This document shows positions 19,184 through 28,450 of a DNA stretch of 64,000 bases, piece by piece (position 1 is the stretch's first letter; each line of letters begins with the position of its first letter). The notes below the pieces were generated by a model. It had not been told where the DNA came from. It saw nothing but the letters and a program-made list of their open reading frames with translations, and searched no databases. The position numbers were made by a program, and so were the translations under genes. This DNA is from Bacteroidales bacterium (GTDB lineage Bacteria > Bacteroidota > Bacteroidia > Bacteroidales > Muribaculaceae): contig CP091725.1 of assembly GCA_022009815.1 (NCBI GenBank), forward strand, positions 1,736,001 to 1,800,000. Direction: 5' to 3'.

Positions 19184-20314
19184 TTAGTCAATCAATAAGT
19201 GGCCCGTATAGGCATCGTCGTCTGCCATCACATACAGGTAGCGCGGCTGGATGAGTATGCTTATGGGGTTTATCATTGCAGTCTTGCCTGTTGTGAGGCT
19301 GCTGAAATTATCCTTGTTGATGGTGATTTCGGATGTTACGTTCTTTCGGGTAACTACGGTAGAGCCGTCCTCCGCAATTAGTTCCACATCGTATTTGACG
19401 GTGATGACCGGCAGGAATTTGGCGTCGGGGATGGTGTAGATGTCGGCGCCCCATTGCGAGTAGCCGGCAGAAGTGACAACCATCGTCTTGGCATTGTCGT
19501 CGTAGCCCGCGGTGCCGTAGCCTTTGTAGGCTATAGGGAACGGCGACTCTACAAACCGCTGCCGGTTGATGTCGCTCCATGTTATTGCAGAAGCAGACCA
19601 ACTTTTGGCTGTGGTGTTCCAAGTGTAGGAACGCGATATTGTGCAAGATGTGGAGAAGCTGCCTGAAAGCGTCACGCTCTTGATGCGGAATTGGCGGATG
19701 GCGTTCATCTTTGAGTCGAGCATAAATAGCAGCCTGTAAGCGGTGAGAGTCTGGTCGAACTTCAGACTTACCGTTCCTCCGCCGTTGCTCTCAGAGATGG
19801 CACCCTTGCTGCTCGGGACGGCACAGATGATCGGTGCCGCCGTGGTGTCGTAGATTACGGGCACAGGGTCGCCGCCGTCGCTCATGGCGAACGGAAACGA
19901 GAGTGTATAGGTGTTGTTGGCGGTGCGCAAAAGAGTGGCACCGTCGTTGTATGGCATATATGCGAAGAAGTCGAACGACGATGCCTTTGGGTATTCAGTC
20001 CAGCGCTTCTTTGTTGCAGTGTCCCAGCCGTATGTCGCCACGTTGTAGGTGGCAGTCTCGTTGTTGAATATGGTGTTTGCAGCCGACACGTAGCGTTTCG
20101 GCATGTCGTAGTATCCGAACGTGCCCATCGTTGCGGGATGGCGCGTAGGGTCGTAGGCCTCGTAGGGGTTGGCGCGTGTCGTCGTTTTCTGCGGTTGCGC
20201 CGAGAATGAGATGTATCCGTGGTTGTCGGCCTGCTGTATTGGCATGTCGGAACCCTCGCAGGCAGAAAGCGTTGCGAGAAGCGCGATAGCGGTTATTTTT
20301 GAGATATGCTTCAT
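19184..20314 (-). CDS. Fimbrillin-family lipoprotein (accessory pilin)
   Basis: Predicted type V pilus subunit, 376 residues from the ATG at 20314; an ATG 12 bp upstream is also possible. The N-terminal lipobox LLATLSACEG places the lipid-modified cysteine at residue 19. The FSAQPQKTTTRANPYE segment that follows is typical of the mature N-terminal region of Mfa-like fimbrillins, which have an Arg cut during assembly. The body has the family's beta-sandwich features (SFDFFAYMPYND, VSLKFDQTLTAYRLLFMLDS). It lies between another fimbrillin gene (18 bp upstream) and the giant adhesin gene, all co-directional. It is probably an accessory or tip-proximal subunit; which one cannot be decided from sequence alone. 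Confidence 0.82.
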   Translation of the reverse strand: MKHISKITAIALLATLSACEGSDMPIQQADNHGYISFSAQPQKTTTRANPYEAYDPTRHPATMGTFGYYDMPKRYVSAANTIFNNETATYNVATYGWDTATKKRWTEYPKASSFDFFAYMPYNDGATLLRTANNTYTLSFPFAMSDGGDPVPVIYDTTAAPIICAVPSSKGAISESNGGGTVSLKFDQTLTAYRLLFMLDSKMNAIRQFRIKSVTLSGSFSTSCTISRSYTWNTTAKSWSASAITWSDINRQRFVESPFPIAYKGYGTAGYDDNAKTMVVTSAGYSQWGADIYTIPDAKFLPVITVKYDVELIAEDGSTVVTRKNVTSEITINKDNFSSLTTGKTAMINPISILIQPRYLYVMADDDAYTGHLLID

Positions 20315-20332
20315 TCTTGTAGTCAATTCTTT

Positions 20333-21502
20333 TTACCAGTCTTCAGTGCCTGAGCCGTTGTTTTTTATGTCGGCGCCGGGAAGCCATTGCTCCACCATCA
20401 AATCATTGAAAGCGATGCTGTCGCCGGTGTCGGACAATTTGAAAATGTATGTGTATTGGCAGCCCGCCTTCCACTGCATGTATTGCGCCGGCACTGTAGC
20501 CGACACCGTTTTGCCGCCGATGCTGGCGGTTATGGTGTATGCCCCCTGTTCGTAGGGGATGTTGGCGAGCGGCGGCACGTAGTACCATTTATTGTAGAGA
20601 GTAGGGTCTTTGAGGATGTGTATCGGGTCGCCCGCCTCCTCGTAGGGAGTGGTGAGGAGCAGTAGCCCCGAAGCATCCGCCGCTTCCGACTTCAACATCG
20701 TTAGAGTCGGGAATGAGCCGACCGGAATTCCGGTGAGCGGATAGGCGGCGTCGATGGTGCCGCGGAGAGGGGTGTCGGCATTTGCCGGGGTGTCGACGAA
20801 ACGGCTGTCGCGGAACTTGATGTTGCTTATCGCAACCTCCTTTGTGCCGTCAGGATAGGTGAAACGGAAACGCACCTTTGCGATTATCGGCGCAAAAGTC
20901 AGAGTGACGCACGACCCGTATGCCGGCGACGTCGACGAAGGGGAGGCAAGCCAAAGGCGGCTTGCGTATGGTGTTGAAGTAGCGGTTGCTGCTTCAGAAT
21001 ATTCAAAATTAAAAGACAAGGTAGCGGTAGCGTTGTCGCCCGAGCTGACCGAAGTCTTTACATCTGGATTGAAGGGACTGTATGCGAAAAAGCGGTAGCT
21101 CGTTGCCGAGTAGTCCCAATATTTTATTGTTTGCAGGGTGGCACTTATTGGATTTTCAATGCCAGCATATTCCCAGTCGGCAGTGTTTGTCGTAGAGCTG
21201 CCGGCAGAGCCATGATTGTATGACATTTTATATCCGTCCATCACAATTTGCGGCGATGACGGGTTAGGGGAGTTTGTTGTGGTTTTATATCCCCATGTGC
21301 GGAACGTCTGGAAGATAGTCTCGAGACCGTTGCCCGCTGCTTTTGTTTTTGCATCCTGCCAGTTGTTGTTGGTGCTGCTGAAGGCGATGCTTGTCTGTGT
21401 ATTGTCCGGTTCGGGCACTATTGGTTCGTCCGGCTCGGATTGCGAGCAGGAGAATAGGAAAAGTCCCAACAGAGGAAATATTAGGATGCGATGTTTCTGC
21501 AT
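20333..21502 (-). CDS. Fimbrillin-family lipoprotein (accessory pilin)
   Basis: Second fimbrillin-like protein of the operon, 389 residues. The lipobox LFLFSCSQ puts the lipidated cysteine at residue 19, with an acidic-proline linker after it (EPDEPIVPEPDN). Family features include TIKYWDYSATSYRFFAYSPF, VTLTFAPIIAKVRFRF and the C-terminal MQWKAGCQYTYIFKLSDTG. The last motif is shared almost word for word with the fimbrillin upstream (WKSGFAYTYIFKISQDTN), which supports common descent. The two are separated by a 138-bp gap containing two hairpins. It follows the shaft-type fimbrillin and precedes the third one. A role as accessory pilin is inferred. Confidence 0.84.
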   Translation of the reverse strand: MQKHRILIFPLLGLFLFSCSQSEPDEPIVPEPDNTQTSIAFSSTNNNWQDAKTKAAGNGLETIFQTFRTWGYKTTTNSPNPSSPQIVMDGYKMSYNHGSAGSSTTNTADWEYAGIENPISATLQTIKYWDYSATSYRFFAYSPFNPDVKTSVSSGDNATATLSFNFEYSEAATATSTPYASRLWLASPSSTSPAYGSCVTLTFAPIIAKVRFRFTYPDGTKEVAISNIKFRDSRFVDTPANADTPLRGTIDAAYPLTGIPVGSFPTLTMLKSEAADASGLLLLTTPYEEAGDPIHILKDPTLYNKWYYVPPLANIPYEQGAYTITASIGGKTVSATVPAQYMQWKAGCQYTYIFKLSDTGDSIAFNDLMVEQWLPGADIKNNGSGTEDW

Positions 21503-21522
21503 GTCTTCTTGTTTTTTTTAAA

Positions 21523-21593
21523 GACGGGCGGGGGAGAAACCCCCGTCCGGCATATAAATGTGTCCGAGGCGTATGAAAACACACCTCAGACAC
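21523..21593 (-). promoter_or_regulatory. Two hairpins between fimbrillin genes (possible attenuator or processing site)
   Basis: The 138-bp gap between two fimbrillin genes holds two perfect or near-perfect inverted repeats. One is GTGTCCGAGG / CCTCAGACAC (21560-21593), with 14 bp in the loop. The other is a GC-rich hairpin, GACGGG...CCCGTC (21523-21547), followed on the transcribed strand by only three T. Neither has a long T tract, so partial termination or mRNA stabilisation of the upstream transcript is more likely than full termination. Confidence 0.5.
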
Positions 21594-21640
21594 AATGTTT
21601 TTAGTCAGAATCCAAGGCGTGAGCCATGGAAAAAGAATTA

Positions 21641-23400
21641 TTATTTGACAACTTTGACAATCTTGTATGACTTTTTAGTACCATTGACGTATTCAACAGC
21701 GTAGTATGTTTCTGTAGCCGGGGCGGTGACAACACCTGTCCACTTGAGAGCTTTTACTTTGAGAGGAGTGTAGTCAAGACCTGCCGGAACTTCTGTTACG
21801 ATAGTGGCAACACCTGTTGTTTCTGTCACAACCATCTTCTTGCCATTTTCGTCTTTGACAGTCCAAGTCTTGTCAGTAGCGTTGTTGGTTCCGTTCACGA
21901 GAGCGTTGGCAACGCTTGCCTCGTTGATAGTCTGAGTGGCATCGGCTTCGAGAGTGACGGTGTACAATTTCTGAGGAGCGTCGGTTTTGGCAGCGGTTTC
22001 GCCTGCAGCAGGAACATATACTGTTGCATAGATGTCGGAACCGTCAGCATATTCGTTGCCGCCGGTAGTCACCTTGTTGTCCTTGTAGCCGTATGTAGTG
22101 ATGCTGTTGTCAGAAACAGTGGTGATTGTTTCTTGGAATCCGTTTGCCTCGTCGTCAACAACAACGGCGTTGAATGAAATGGCTGTCAAACCAGTTGATG
22201 AGCCGCCGGTAGAACCGTTGGTGTCCTGAGAGATTTTGAAGATGTAAGTGTAGGCGAAACCAGACTTCCATTCAGTGTATTCGGCAGGAACGGTTGCAGT
22301 GGCGCCTTTCACGTTGATAGTCTCTTTAGAACCGTCGACAGAAGTGAGCTTGTAGTCGATGCGGAGAGTGATGGCGCTTGCCGCACCTTCCGACGGGAGC
22401 ACGTTCTGATAGCCGTCGCCGCAGTAAGAAGGTTTCGCTGCATTCTGGCTGAGGTATTTATTGCCTTCAAGAATTGTGCCTTCGTCCTGGTTGCCGTATT
22501 TGACATCGCCGAATCCTTTAGAAGACAAGGTGGCAGTTTCACCTGCAGCGGTTGATGCAGTGAATTTTACGTGAGCCTTGTTGTAGTCTTTATTATCCTT
22601 GTTGACGATACCTGTTGTAGGAAAGTACACTGTCAATGTTCCGGAATTGTTGAATGTTCCGATGAGTGTACCATCCGTGGTTGGTGTGGTGTTTGTAGCG
22701 TCGTAGAACTTCACGTCGCTGATCACATAACCTGGACAGTCTCGAAGAGAGCCATGCGCACCTTGCTGGCAGGGTGACGGAAACTCATTGATACAGTCTT
22801 GCCGTAGTCTTTCTCTTCAACAGTCTTCATGTCGGAAATGTAGCACTCGCTGAGAGTGTTTACGTCGCCGGTGAGAGTGTAGGCGGCATTTTTGAGGTCG
22901 GCTTTGTTGACGGCTGTCGGAGTGGCGTATTTTGACGCCGAACCCTTACCCATTGAGAAAGCTATGAAATCGTAGGATTTGCAAGAGTGGTCCCAATACT
23001 TGATGGTCTGCTGCGTTGCTCCGCTCTGTGCGAGAGAAGCGTCTATTCCCTTTACTTCCATTTTCTGATTTACATACTCCCATCCAGCACGGTTTGACTC
23101 TGTAGAGTTTGCTGTACCGTTTCCGAAGTTCACATTGTAGTGGTCGAATGCGTACGTTTCATTGTTGGCAGCGTCTTCCTTGCTGCCTTTGAAACCGACA
23201 ACAACAAAGTTGTTGTCGAGAAGGTCTGCGGCAGTCTTGCCGGTCAATGGGTCGCGTGTGATTTTGCCTGTGTCGCCACCGAAGTTGATTGCTGAAGTGG
23301 CTCCATTTTGCTCATTTCCCTGAATTTCTCCCAAGAAATCGTCGCTTGAGCAGCTGGCGAGAGCCAATGCCGAAGCGGCTGCGATAAAAAACTTGTTCAT
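21641..23400 (-). CDS. Major fimbrillin-type lipoprotein (frameshifted as read)
   Basis: Probable main pilus subunit, 586 residues after one correction. It begins MNKFFIAAASALALASCSSD with the lipidated cysteine at residue 17. The first half has fimbrillin features (TIKYWDHSCKSYDFIAFSMG, VSMSFRHPASKVRMALFETV). The frame breaks near 22732: as read it ends ETVQVM, but one extra C gives ETVPGYVISDVKFYDATN, continuing into a second open segment that runs to 21641. The restored length is exactly 587 codons with stop. The C-terminal half holds WKSGFAYTYIFKISQDTN and then an extra domain of about 170 residues ending YKIVKVVK. It is the first fimbrillin after the DUF5119 gene, the position often held by the shaft protein. 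Size is on the large side for the family. Confidence 0.8.
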
Positions 23401-23456
23401 AAATTAAAAAATTAAAATAGTTTGTATTGTTTATTATATATTAAATTTATTGTTGA

Positions 23457-24704
23457 TTACATGTCGAATATCCATTCTTTCTCTTCGTAGTCCTCCACCA
23501 CAGCATCGAAGCCGGAGCCTCCTGACCGGTTGGGGACAGGCACCTTGTCCATGTCGAGCTCCACCGTGATTACCCCTCCCCGGAACAGCCGTCGCGCCTG
23601 GTCGGTGACGTCAAACACGAACGTGGAGTCTTTGCCGTTGTAGAACTGCATTTTCACGTCAATATAGTGGCGGTTGTTAAGGTCGGCGTCCCTCACCTTC
23701 TGCAGCGATTCCAGATATGCCTTCGCGTCAAGCTTGCTCGGGTTTAGTTTCGGGATGCCGAATGTCAGCACCTTTCCGCCTATCACGTCGACCTTGTCGC
23801 CGTTCTTGTCGGCAACGTCCTGCTTCATCCGCATGAAGAAGTTCACGGTGATGGCGTCAGCCCCCGTCACGCCTGTGTTGAGGTTTACGGAGCGAGCCAT
23901 GCCGCTTAGATTGGCGTTTCCCTCTACGGCTGTCACCTTTCTGCCGTTGTGGTCGTTGTTGCGCAGAATCACTTGTACCAAATAGATGTAGGTCACTGGC
24001 TGCAGCTCCATCTCGAGCTGCCGTACCCAGCAGTTGCGGTTTTCGTCGAACGTGAATCCGTCCAGATTCTTGTTTATCTCAATTCCTCCATGGTATCCGG
24101 CAAACAGCTCCTCCGGCTGATAGAAGGAGCGCGTGAACTGCGGCGAGTTGTAGAGCGCCGGGTATATTGTCTGTCCGGTGTAGGCCGTGACGTGGTCGTA
24201 GGTGGTGTTTTCGTCGATACGCACACTCTGCACCCCGTCGGGAGTGTTGATGTTGTTCCAGGCAAGAATGTCCCAAAAACCGAAATCGTATTTGGCTTGG
24301 ACGTGGTTGCCAACGATTGAGTGCCTGTAAGGGGCATTGTGGGTACCGAACTGGACGTTGCCGGTGAAATAGCGGCGCACCTCGAAGGCGTCAGGCTCTG
24401 TGTAGCCGATAGTGCCGAACATTTCCTCGTCGGTGTTGTCCCATCCGTAGATCCACTCCGCTTGCCAGTCGTATTCGGTGTCGTACTTGAAAAGGTAGTT
24501 CCATATCACTTTCAAGTCGAGGTCGACGGTCGGTATCTCCATATCGATGTCGGCACCGCCCTGGTGGAGATGGAGCTTAGGCTCGCGCACGCATCCCGTT
24601 GCGACAAGGCATAACAATGCAAAACACATGACGATAGCCTTGTTGCAGGCTTTGCGGCTTGCATCAAGGATGATTCGTGATATGAGTTTTGTTATATTGC
24701 GCAT
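23457..24704 (-). CDS. DUF5119-type lipoprotein of the pilus operon
   Basis: Lipoprotein of 415 residues. The start at 24704 (MRNITKLISR) gives a proper signal peptide with lipobox LVATGCVREP, cysteine at residue 38; the open frame extends further upstream but overlaps the previous gene and is not used. Composition is beta-rich with many aromatics (WIYGWDNTDEEMFGTIGY, FTRSFYQPEELFAGYHGG). It resembles Bacteroidales DUF5119 proteins, which occur next to fimbrillin and DUF3575 genes and are thought to act in pilus anchoring or assembly. It ends in an acidic tail (EDYEEKEWIFDM). It is 17 bp downstream of the DUF3575 gene and upstream of the major fimbrillin gene. Confidence 0.74.
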   Translation of the reverse strand: MRNITKLISRIILDASRKACNKAIVMCFALLCLVATGCVREPKLHLHQGGADIDMEIPTVDLDLKVIWNYLFKYDTEYDWQAEWIYGWDNTDEEMFGTIGYTEPDAFEVRRYFTGNVQFGTHNAPYRHSIVGNHVQAKYDFGFWDILAWNNINTPDGVQSVRIDENTTYDHVTAYTGQTIYPALYNSPQFTRSFYQPEELFAGYHGGIEINKNLDGFTFDENRNCWVRQLEMELQPVTYIYLVQVILRNNDHNGRKVTAVEGNANLSGMARSVNLNTGVTGADAITVNFFMRMKQDVADKNGDKVDVIGGKVLTFGIPKLNPSKLDAKAYLESLQKVRDADLNNRHYIDVKMQFYNGKDSTFVFDVTDQARRLFRGGVITVELDMDKVPVPNRSGGSGFDAVVEDYEEKEWIFDM

Positions 24705-24721
24705 TGTCGTTATTTTTTTGT

Positions 24722-26107
24722 CTAATAGTTGATTGTCGTTTCTCGGTTTCTGAAACTTACGCCTTTCTTGTTGTTGCGCCTGTAGAGCAGGTCGTAGCTG
24801 AGCGTTATCTCCACCCTGGTTGGACCAAGCCACGAGAAGCGGTGCTGCCTCTTTTGGAAATCCTTGGCATCGCCGTACCACTTGTAGTAATATTGCTCTT
24901 TGTCGGTGTCGGGGTCTACAGGGCATTTCCACTGATAGGGGTCGTAGTTGGTGCTGAGATATCCAGCCTGCAGCCCGAACTCCAGCTTCCAATGTCCGGA
25001 ACGCCCCAACGGAACGACGTAGCCTATTCCCAATCCGGCGCCCCATCCTTCGCCTTCCCATCCGTGTTTCTCATCGAAGCAGATATTGTATAGGTACGCG
25101 TGCGCGTATAAACTAAGGTATAATCCTCTGAAAGCCGCGCCTTCTCCCGGTTTGCGTTTGCGGATGTCGCCGCTGCGCAGATAGTAGCGGGTGTGCAGCT
25201 GATAGTTTCTGACCTGGAAGTATTTATGCTCATCATAGTGCTGCCACCACGGGCAGTCGAAACTTGCCCCGTAGGTGAAATGCCCGTGAAGCGGATAATA
25301 TTCCAACGCAACGTTGGGGATAGGGCAGAAGCGGTCGTAGCCCGGCATGTAGGCAAAGTCAAACAGCACGTTTGTCTTCACGTTCAGCACCTCGCGGCGC
25401 GGCAAAGCCGAGGCAGGTGTTGTTGCGGGGATGATGTATGCCGGCGAGATGTCGGCATTCTGGAAACGCAGATGGCTGTCGGCGACAGTTGCCGGAATGG
25501 TTGCTGCTATAGGCCGTGGAGTCAGGTCGTTGCTGTCAATGTTGGCAAGCCTTTTGTCAACGACCATTATTCTCACTGCGCGCAGTTTCGGGAAATATTC
25601 TTTCAGCAGGTAGCGCCATAACTTGCCGCCGTCGTGCCGCTTCATAGCCGCTTTAAGACGTTGGGTGTCGTCGGCGTAGAGAGTGATCAAGGAGTCGACA
25701 TCATGGAATTTGGTGTCGTGTTTCAGCATCATCATGGTGTAGAGCAGGTCGTAGTCCTCAGCCACAACGTCGTATTGGATGTGGTCGGCGCCGATGCCGT
25801 AGCTTCGGAGCAGAGCGTCGACCGATGCGCGACGTTGGTTTGCCAGACGACGGTTGTTGTCGTATGGACCTTCGGGAGAAGCGGCGGCACGTCCGAAAAC
25901 AACGCCCCTATCCCCCAGCCTTTGAAGCTCTGGGATAAGAACATCAGTAATCCATTCCCTATCTTGGTCGCTGATGTTGATTCTATTTACAACAAATTTT
26001 ATTGGACGCGAATTTTGGATAAGGATGATGTCGGCGGTTATTCCTTCAGCAGCCATATCCATTGCGAAACCAATAATTATTGTAATTATCAGTCTGATAT
26101 ATCTCAC
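24722..26107 (-). CDS. DUF3868/DUF3575 outer-membrane protein, first gene of the pilus operon
   Basis: Protein of 461 residues. After a signal sequence (MRYIRLIITIIIGFAMDMAA) residues 30-210 contain an OmpA-like fold: ISDQDREWITDVLIPELQRL, then NNRRLANQRRASVDALLRSYG, the helix with the typical NxxLSxxRA-type spacing. The C-terminal half from KTNVLFDFAYMPGYDRFCP is DUF3575: an N-terminal KTN-LxxA motif, VALEYYPL, and alternating strands of an outer-membrane barrel (GAGLGIGYVVPLGRSGHWKL). Proteins of this type start many Bacteroidales fimbrial operons and probably anchor or regulate pilus length at the outer membrane. About 200 bp of AT-rich DNA with a G11 tract lies upstream and presumably contains the operon promoter. 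Confidence 0.8.
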   Translation of the reverse strand: MRYIRLIITIIIGFAMDMAAEGITADIILIQNSRPIKFVVNRINISDQDREWITDVLIPELQRLGDRGVVFGRAAASPEGPYDNNRRLANQRRASVDALLRSYGIGADHIQYDVVAEDYDLLYTMMMLKHDTKFHDVDSLITLYADDTQRLKAAMKRHDGGKLWRYLLKEYFPKLRAVRIMVVDKRLANIDSNDLTPRPIAATIPATVADSHLRFQNADISPAYIIPATTPASALPRREVLNVKTNVLFDFAYMPGYDRFCPIPNVALEYYPLHGHFTYGASFDCPWWQHYDEHKYFQVRNYQLHTRYYLRSGDIRKRKPGEGAAFRGLYLSLYAHAYLYNICFDEKHGWEGEGWGAGLGIGYVVPLGRSGHWKLEFGLQAGYLSTNYDPYQWKCPVDPDTDKEQYYYKWYGDAKDFQKRQHRFSWLGPTRVEITLSYDLLYRRNNKKGVSFRNRETTINY

Positions 26108-26239
26108 TCTTTTTTACCTGTTCCTTTAAACCTTTTATGCCACAAGCACTGGTTGAAGTTGGGAAGCACGATGTTGTGACATACCTATATTAATTGTTAA
26201 TGTGTTGATTAAAATATAACCTGCTTTTAATAGCGGATG

Positions 26240-26274
26240 CAAATTTACAAAGAATACAAATATGGGGGGGGGGG
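26240..26274 (-). promoter_or_regulatory. Candidate pilus-operon promoter next to an 11-base G tract
   Basis: On the minus strand TAAATTTG (plus-strand CAAATTTA, 26240-26247) matches the Bacteroidota -7 box and lies 133 bp before the DUF3575 start. The -33 position would fall inside or beside a run of 11 C (plus-strand G11, 26264-26274). No clean TTTG is present at the expected 19-21 bp spacing. A change in tract length would move any upstream element relative to the -7 box. Confidence 0.45.
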
Positions 26275-26310
26275 AAATCTAAATATTTTTTTGTTGTTGA
26301 TGCTGTTATT

Positions 26311-26808
26311 TTATGTTAACGAAGCTTTGGCTTGGAGATATTCGGCGAAGATGCGGGCTGCGCTCTCCACCTTGGCAGCGCAAGGACGCGACCTGTAGTA
26401 TTCGGCTGTGCGAGGCGATGCCTCGTAGGTCGACACTGCTTTGTCGTGGCCTTTCAGTCCGAGAATTTCGGCGCAGATGAGCGAGCCGTTTTGCTCGCGC
26501 GATTTCTCAAGAAGCTGTTGTACAACCTTGTAGCAAGCCGATTTGCCTTCGCGGTCGGCACCGTCGGTCTGACCGCAGTCGAGTCCCGCAAGCGACACGA
26601 TGCCCGACACGGCGCCGCACATCATGCGAAGCCTCCCAACGCCGCCGCCGAAACCTGCGGCAATGCGTTTTGCGAGGTCGTCGCTGAGTCCGTAGATGTC
26701 GGCGAAAGCCGCCACCACTGATTGGCAGCAGCCATAGCCTTGCATAAAATTGTCGACAGCGCGCTGCACGCGCTCTTCAAGTTCCGGTGATAAGGTAGTA
26801 TAGTCCAT
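26311..26808 (-). CDS. C_GCAxxG_C_C family redox-type protein
   Basis: Small protein of 165 residues with the cysteine pattern of the C_GCAxxG_C_C family: GYGCCQSV near residue 24-31, FGGGVGRLRMMCGAVSG with the CGAxxG core near 61-69, LDCGQ, SACYKVV and LICAEILG. The all-helical, cysteine-spaced fold suggests redox or metal binding, but the reaction is unknown. There is no signal peptide, so it is probably cytoplasmic. It follows the coiled-coil gene by two bases on the same strand, implying co-transcription, and ends about 200 bp before the pilus operon starts. The gene is intact. Confidence 0.86.
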   Translation of the reverse strand: MDYTTLSPELEERVQRAVDNFMQGYGCCQSVVAAFADIYGLSDDLAKRIAAGFGGGVGRLRMMCGAVSGIVSLAGLDCGQTDGADREGKSACYKVVQQLLEKSREQNGSLICAEILGLKGHDKAVSTYEASPRTAEYYRSRPCAAKVESAARIFAEYLQAKASLT

Positions 26809-26810
26809 AG

Positions 26811-28446
26811 TTATGAAAACAGTTCCATTTGCTCTGGAATGTTGGGGTTCGTGTGACTCTTTTCCGGTTCTTTATGATTCTCTATTTCGGGTTCTTCAGG
26901 CTCTTCGGCAACGATTGGAATTGCGTTTGTCGGCGGTGTGGGCATCAGCCAGTCGGAATATTCGGTTGTGTAGTCGATGGCAGATATTCCCGACAGCGGA
27001 GCCGCATGGTGTTGAGCCTTTCTTGGCTTTCTTTTCTGCCTTTTGGATTGAAATCTCGTTTTTTGCTGATTCCAGCTCGTCTTTCAGCGCCACAATCTGT
27101 TGGCGGAACTCCTGCTCCTTGTCGGCATAGTGCTTTTTGTTGCGTTCCAATTCCTTTTTCAACTGCTCGTAGACAGAAGAAATCTCGTCTTTCGTGCTGT
27201 TGAGGTCGTCGATTTGCAATTGTTTTTGCGACAGCTCATTGTTGAGTTTCTCCACGGTGTCTTCGAGCTTGGCGCGAGTGACTTCGATTTCAGCCATCTT
27301 TGCGGTGTCGCCGGTCTCGTTAAGTTTCTCGTGCAAGGCATAGAGCTCGTCGTTCTGGCTTTGGATTGTGGACCGCATGCTTGCCAACTCATTGTTGCGC
27401 ACGGCAAGTTCGTTTTGGAGCTTTTCCAGTTCCTCGCTGCTTGTCGCTGGGGCATTTTTCAGCGCTAACTTTTCATCTTCGGCTTCGGCGAGTTTGCGTT
27501 TTGTCTCTTCCAGCTCTAAGGTGGCCTGCGAGAGAGCCGTAATGCGTGCCGTCAGCGCTTCTGCTTCGGTTTTGGCGTTGCTTTTTATGGTCTCGAGTTC
27601 GGCGTTTAGACGCTCGATTTCCGCCTCCTTCTCGTTTGCGTCGTCGGGTTGTGATGACAATTCGGCAATGCGCGCCTCCTTCTTCGCCACGTCTGCTTTG
27701 GCGGCAAGGATTTGAGCCGCCGAGTCGGTGGCCTTGCGTTCGGCGTCGGCTTTGATTTCGGCAATTTCGTTTTGCAGACTCTCGTTTGCCGCGCGCAAGT
27801 CATCGTTGTCCTGTCGCAATGCCTGCAGCGCCTCATCGTTGACAGCCGCCACTTTGATTTTGTTCATCAGACTTTTGCATTCCAGCTGATACTGCTCGCG
27901 TTCAGCCTCCGCTGAGGCAGCGCGGTTTTCCAATGTCGATATGCGGTCGTTGAGCGTGGTTTTCTGCCTGTCAAGGCTTAGAATGCGGTTTCGCAGCTCT
28001 TCGTTTTTCGTCTTGTATTCGTTCATCTGCTTTGAAGCCTCCGACGATTTGTTGGCAAGGTCCATACGGTCTTTTTGCCATTGCTGGCGAGCGGCTTCCT
28101 CGGCCTCCTGCTTGATTTGCTGCAGGAAGTCGGTGAGCGTTGATCCGATGAGGCTTCTCACGTAGTTGGCTTGCGCGTCTTTGTCGATGCATTCGCGCAC
28201 GTATTCCGGCAATGACGTGTTGAGCACAGAGGTTACCTTGTCGACCACTTCATCGCTTATGGCGTCTTCAACATCCTTCTGTGAGATTTTAGCCACTTCC
28301 GGAACAGGCGGTGGCAATGGCTTTTCGTTTTCTTTTTTGAACGGGTTGATGTAAGACGGCGAGTTTGTCTGCGATGAGTTCTCGTTGCCCATATCTTCTT
28401 TGTCGGGAAAACCCAACATTGCTTTTAGATTGTTTATGATTGACAT
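26811..28446 (-). CDS. Long coiled-coil protein (frameshifted near its C-terminus)
   Basis: Protein of 545 residues after correction; function unknown. An N-terminal region of about 100 residues (MSIINNLKAMLGF, a proline stretch KPLPPPVPE, then a helical domain SDEVVDKVTSVLNTSLPEYV) is followed by about 350 residues of continuous heptad-type coiled coil (e.g. LEKLQNELAVRNNELASMRS), and then a Pro/Glu-rich tail. As read the frame is lost near 27015; restoring two A in the AAGAAAGG run gives a tail HHAAPLSGISAIDYTTEYSD...NIPEQMELFS, ending at 26811, for exactly 546 codons with stop. No membrane segment or signal peptide is visible. It lies between the PEP-binding/receiver gene (4 bp upstream) and the C_GCAxxG_C_C gene, so it may act with the former. 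Confidence 0.78.
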
Positions 28447-28450
28447 ATGT

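Noticed and set aside
26896..27010. The out-of-frame C-terminus of the coiled-coil protein (STPCGSAVGNICHRL...).
   Set aside because: The next frame gives a Pro/Glu-rich tail ending two bases before the next gene; the read tail has no sensible composition.
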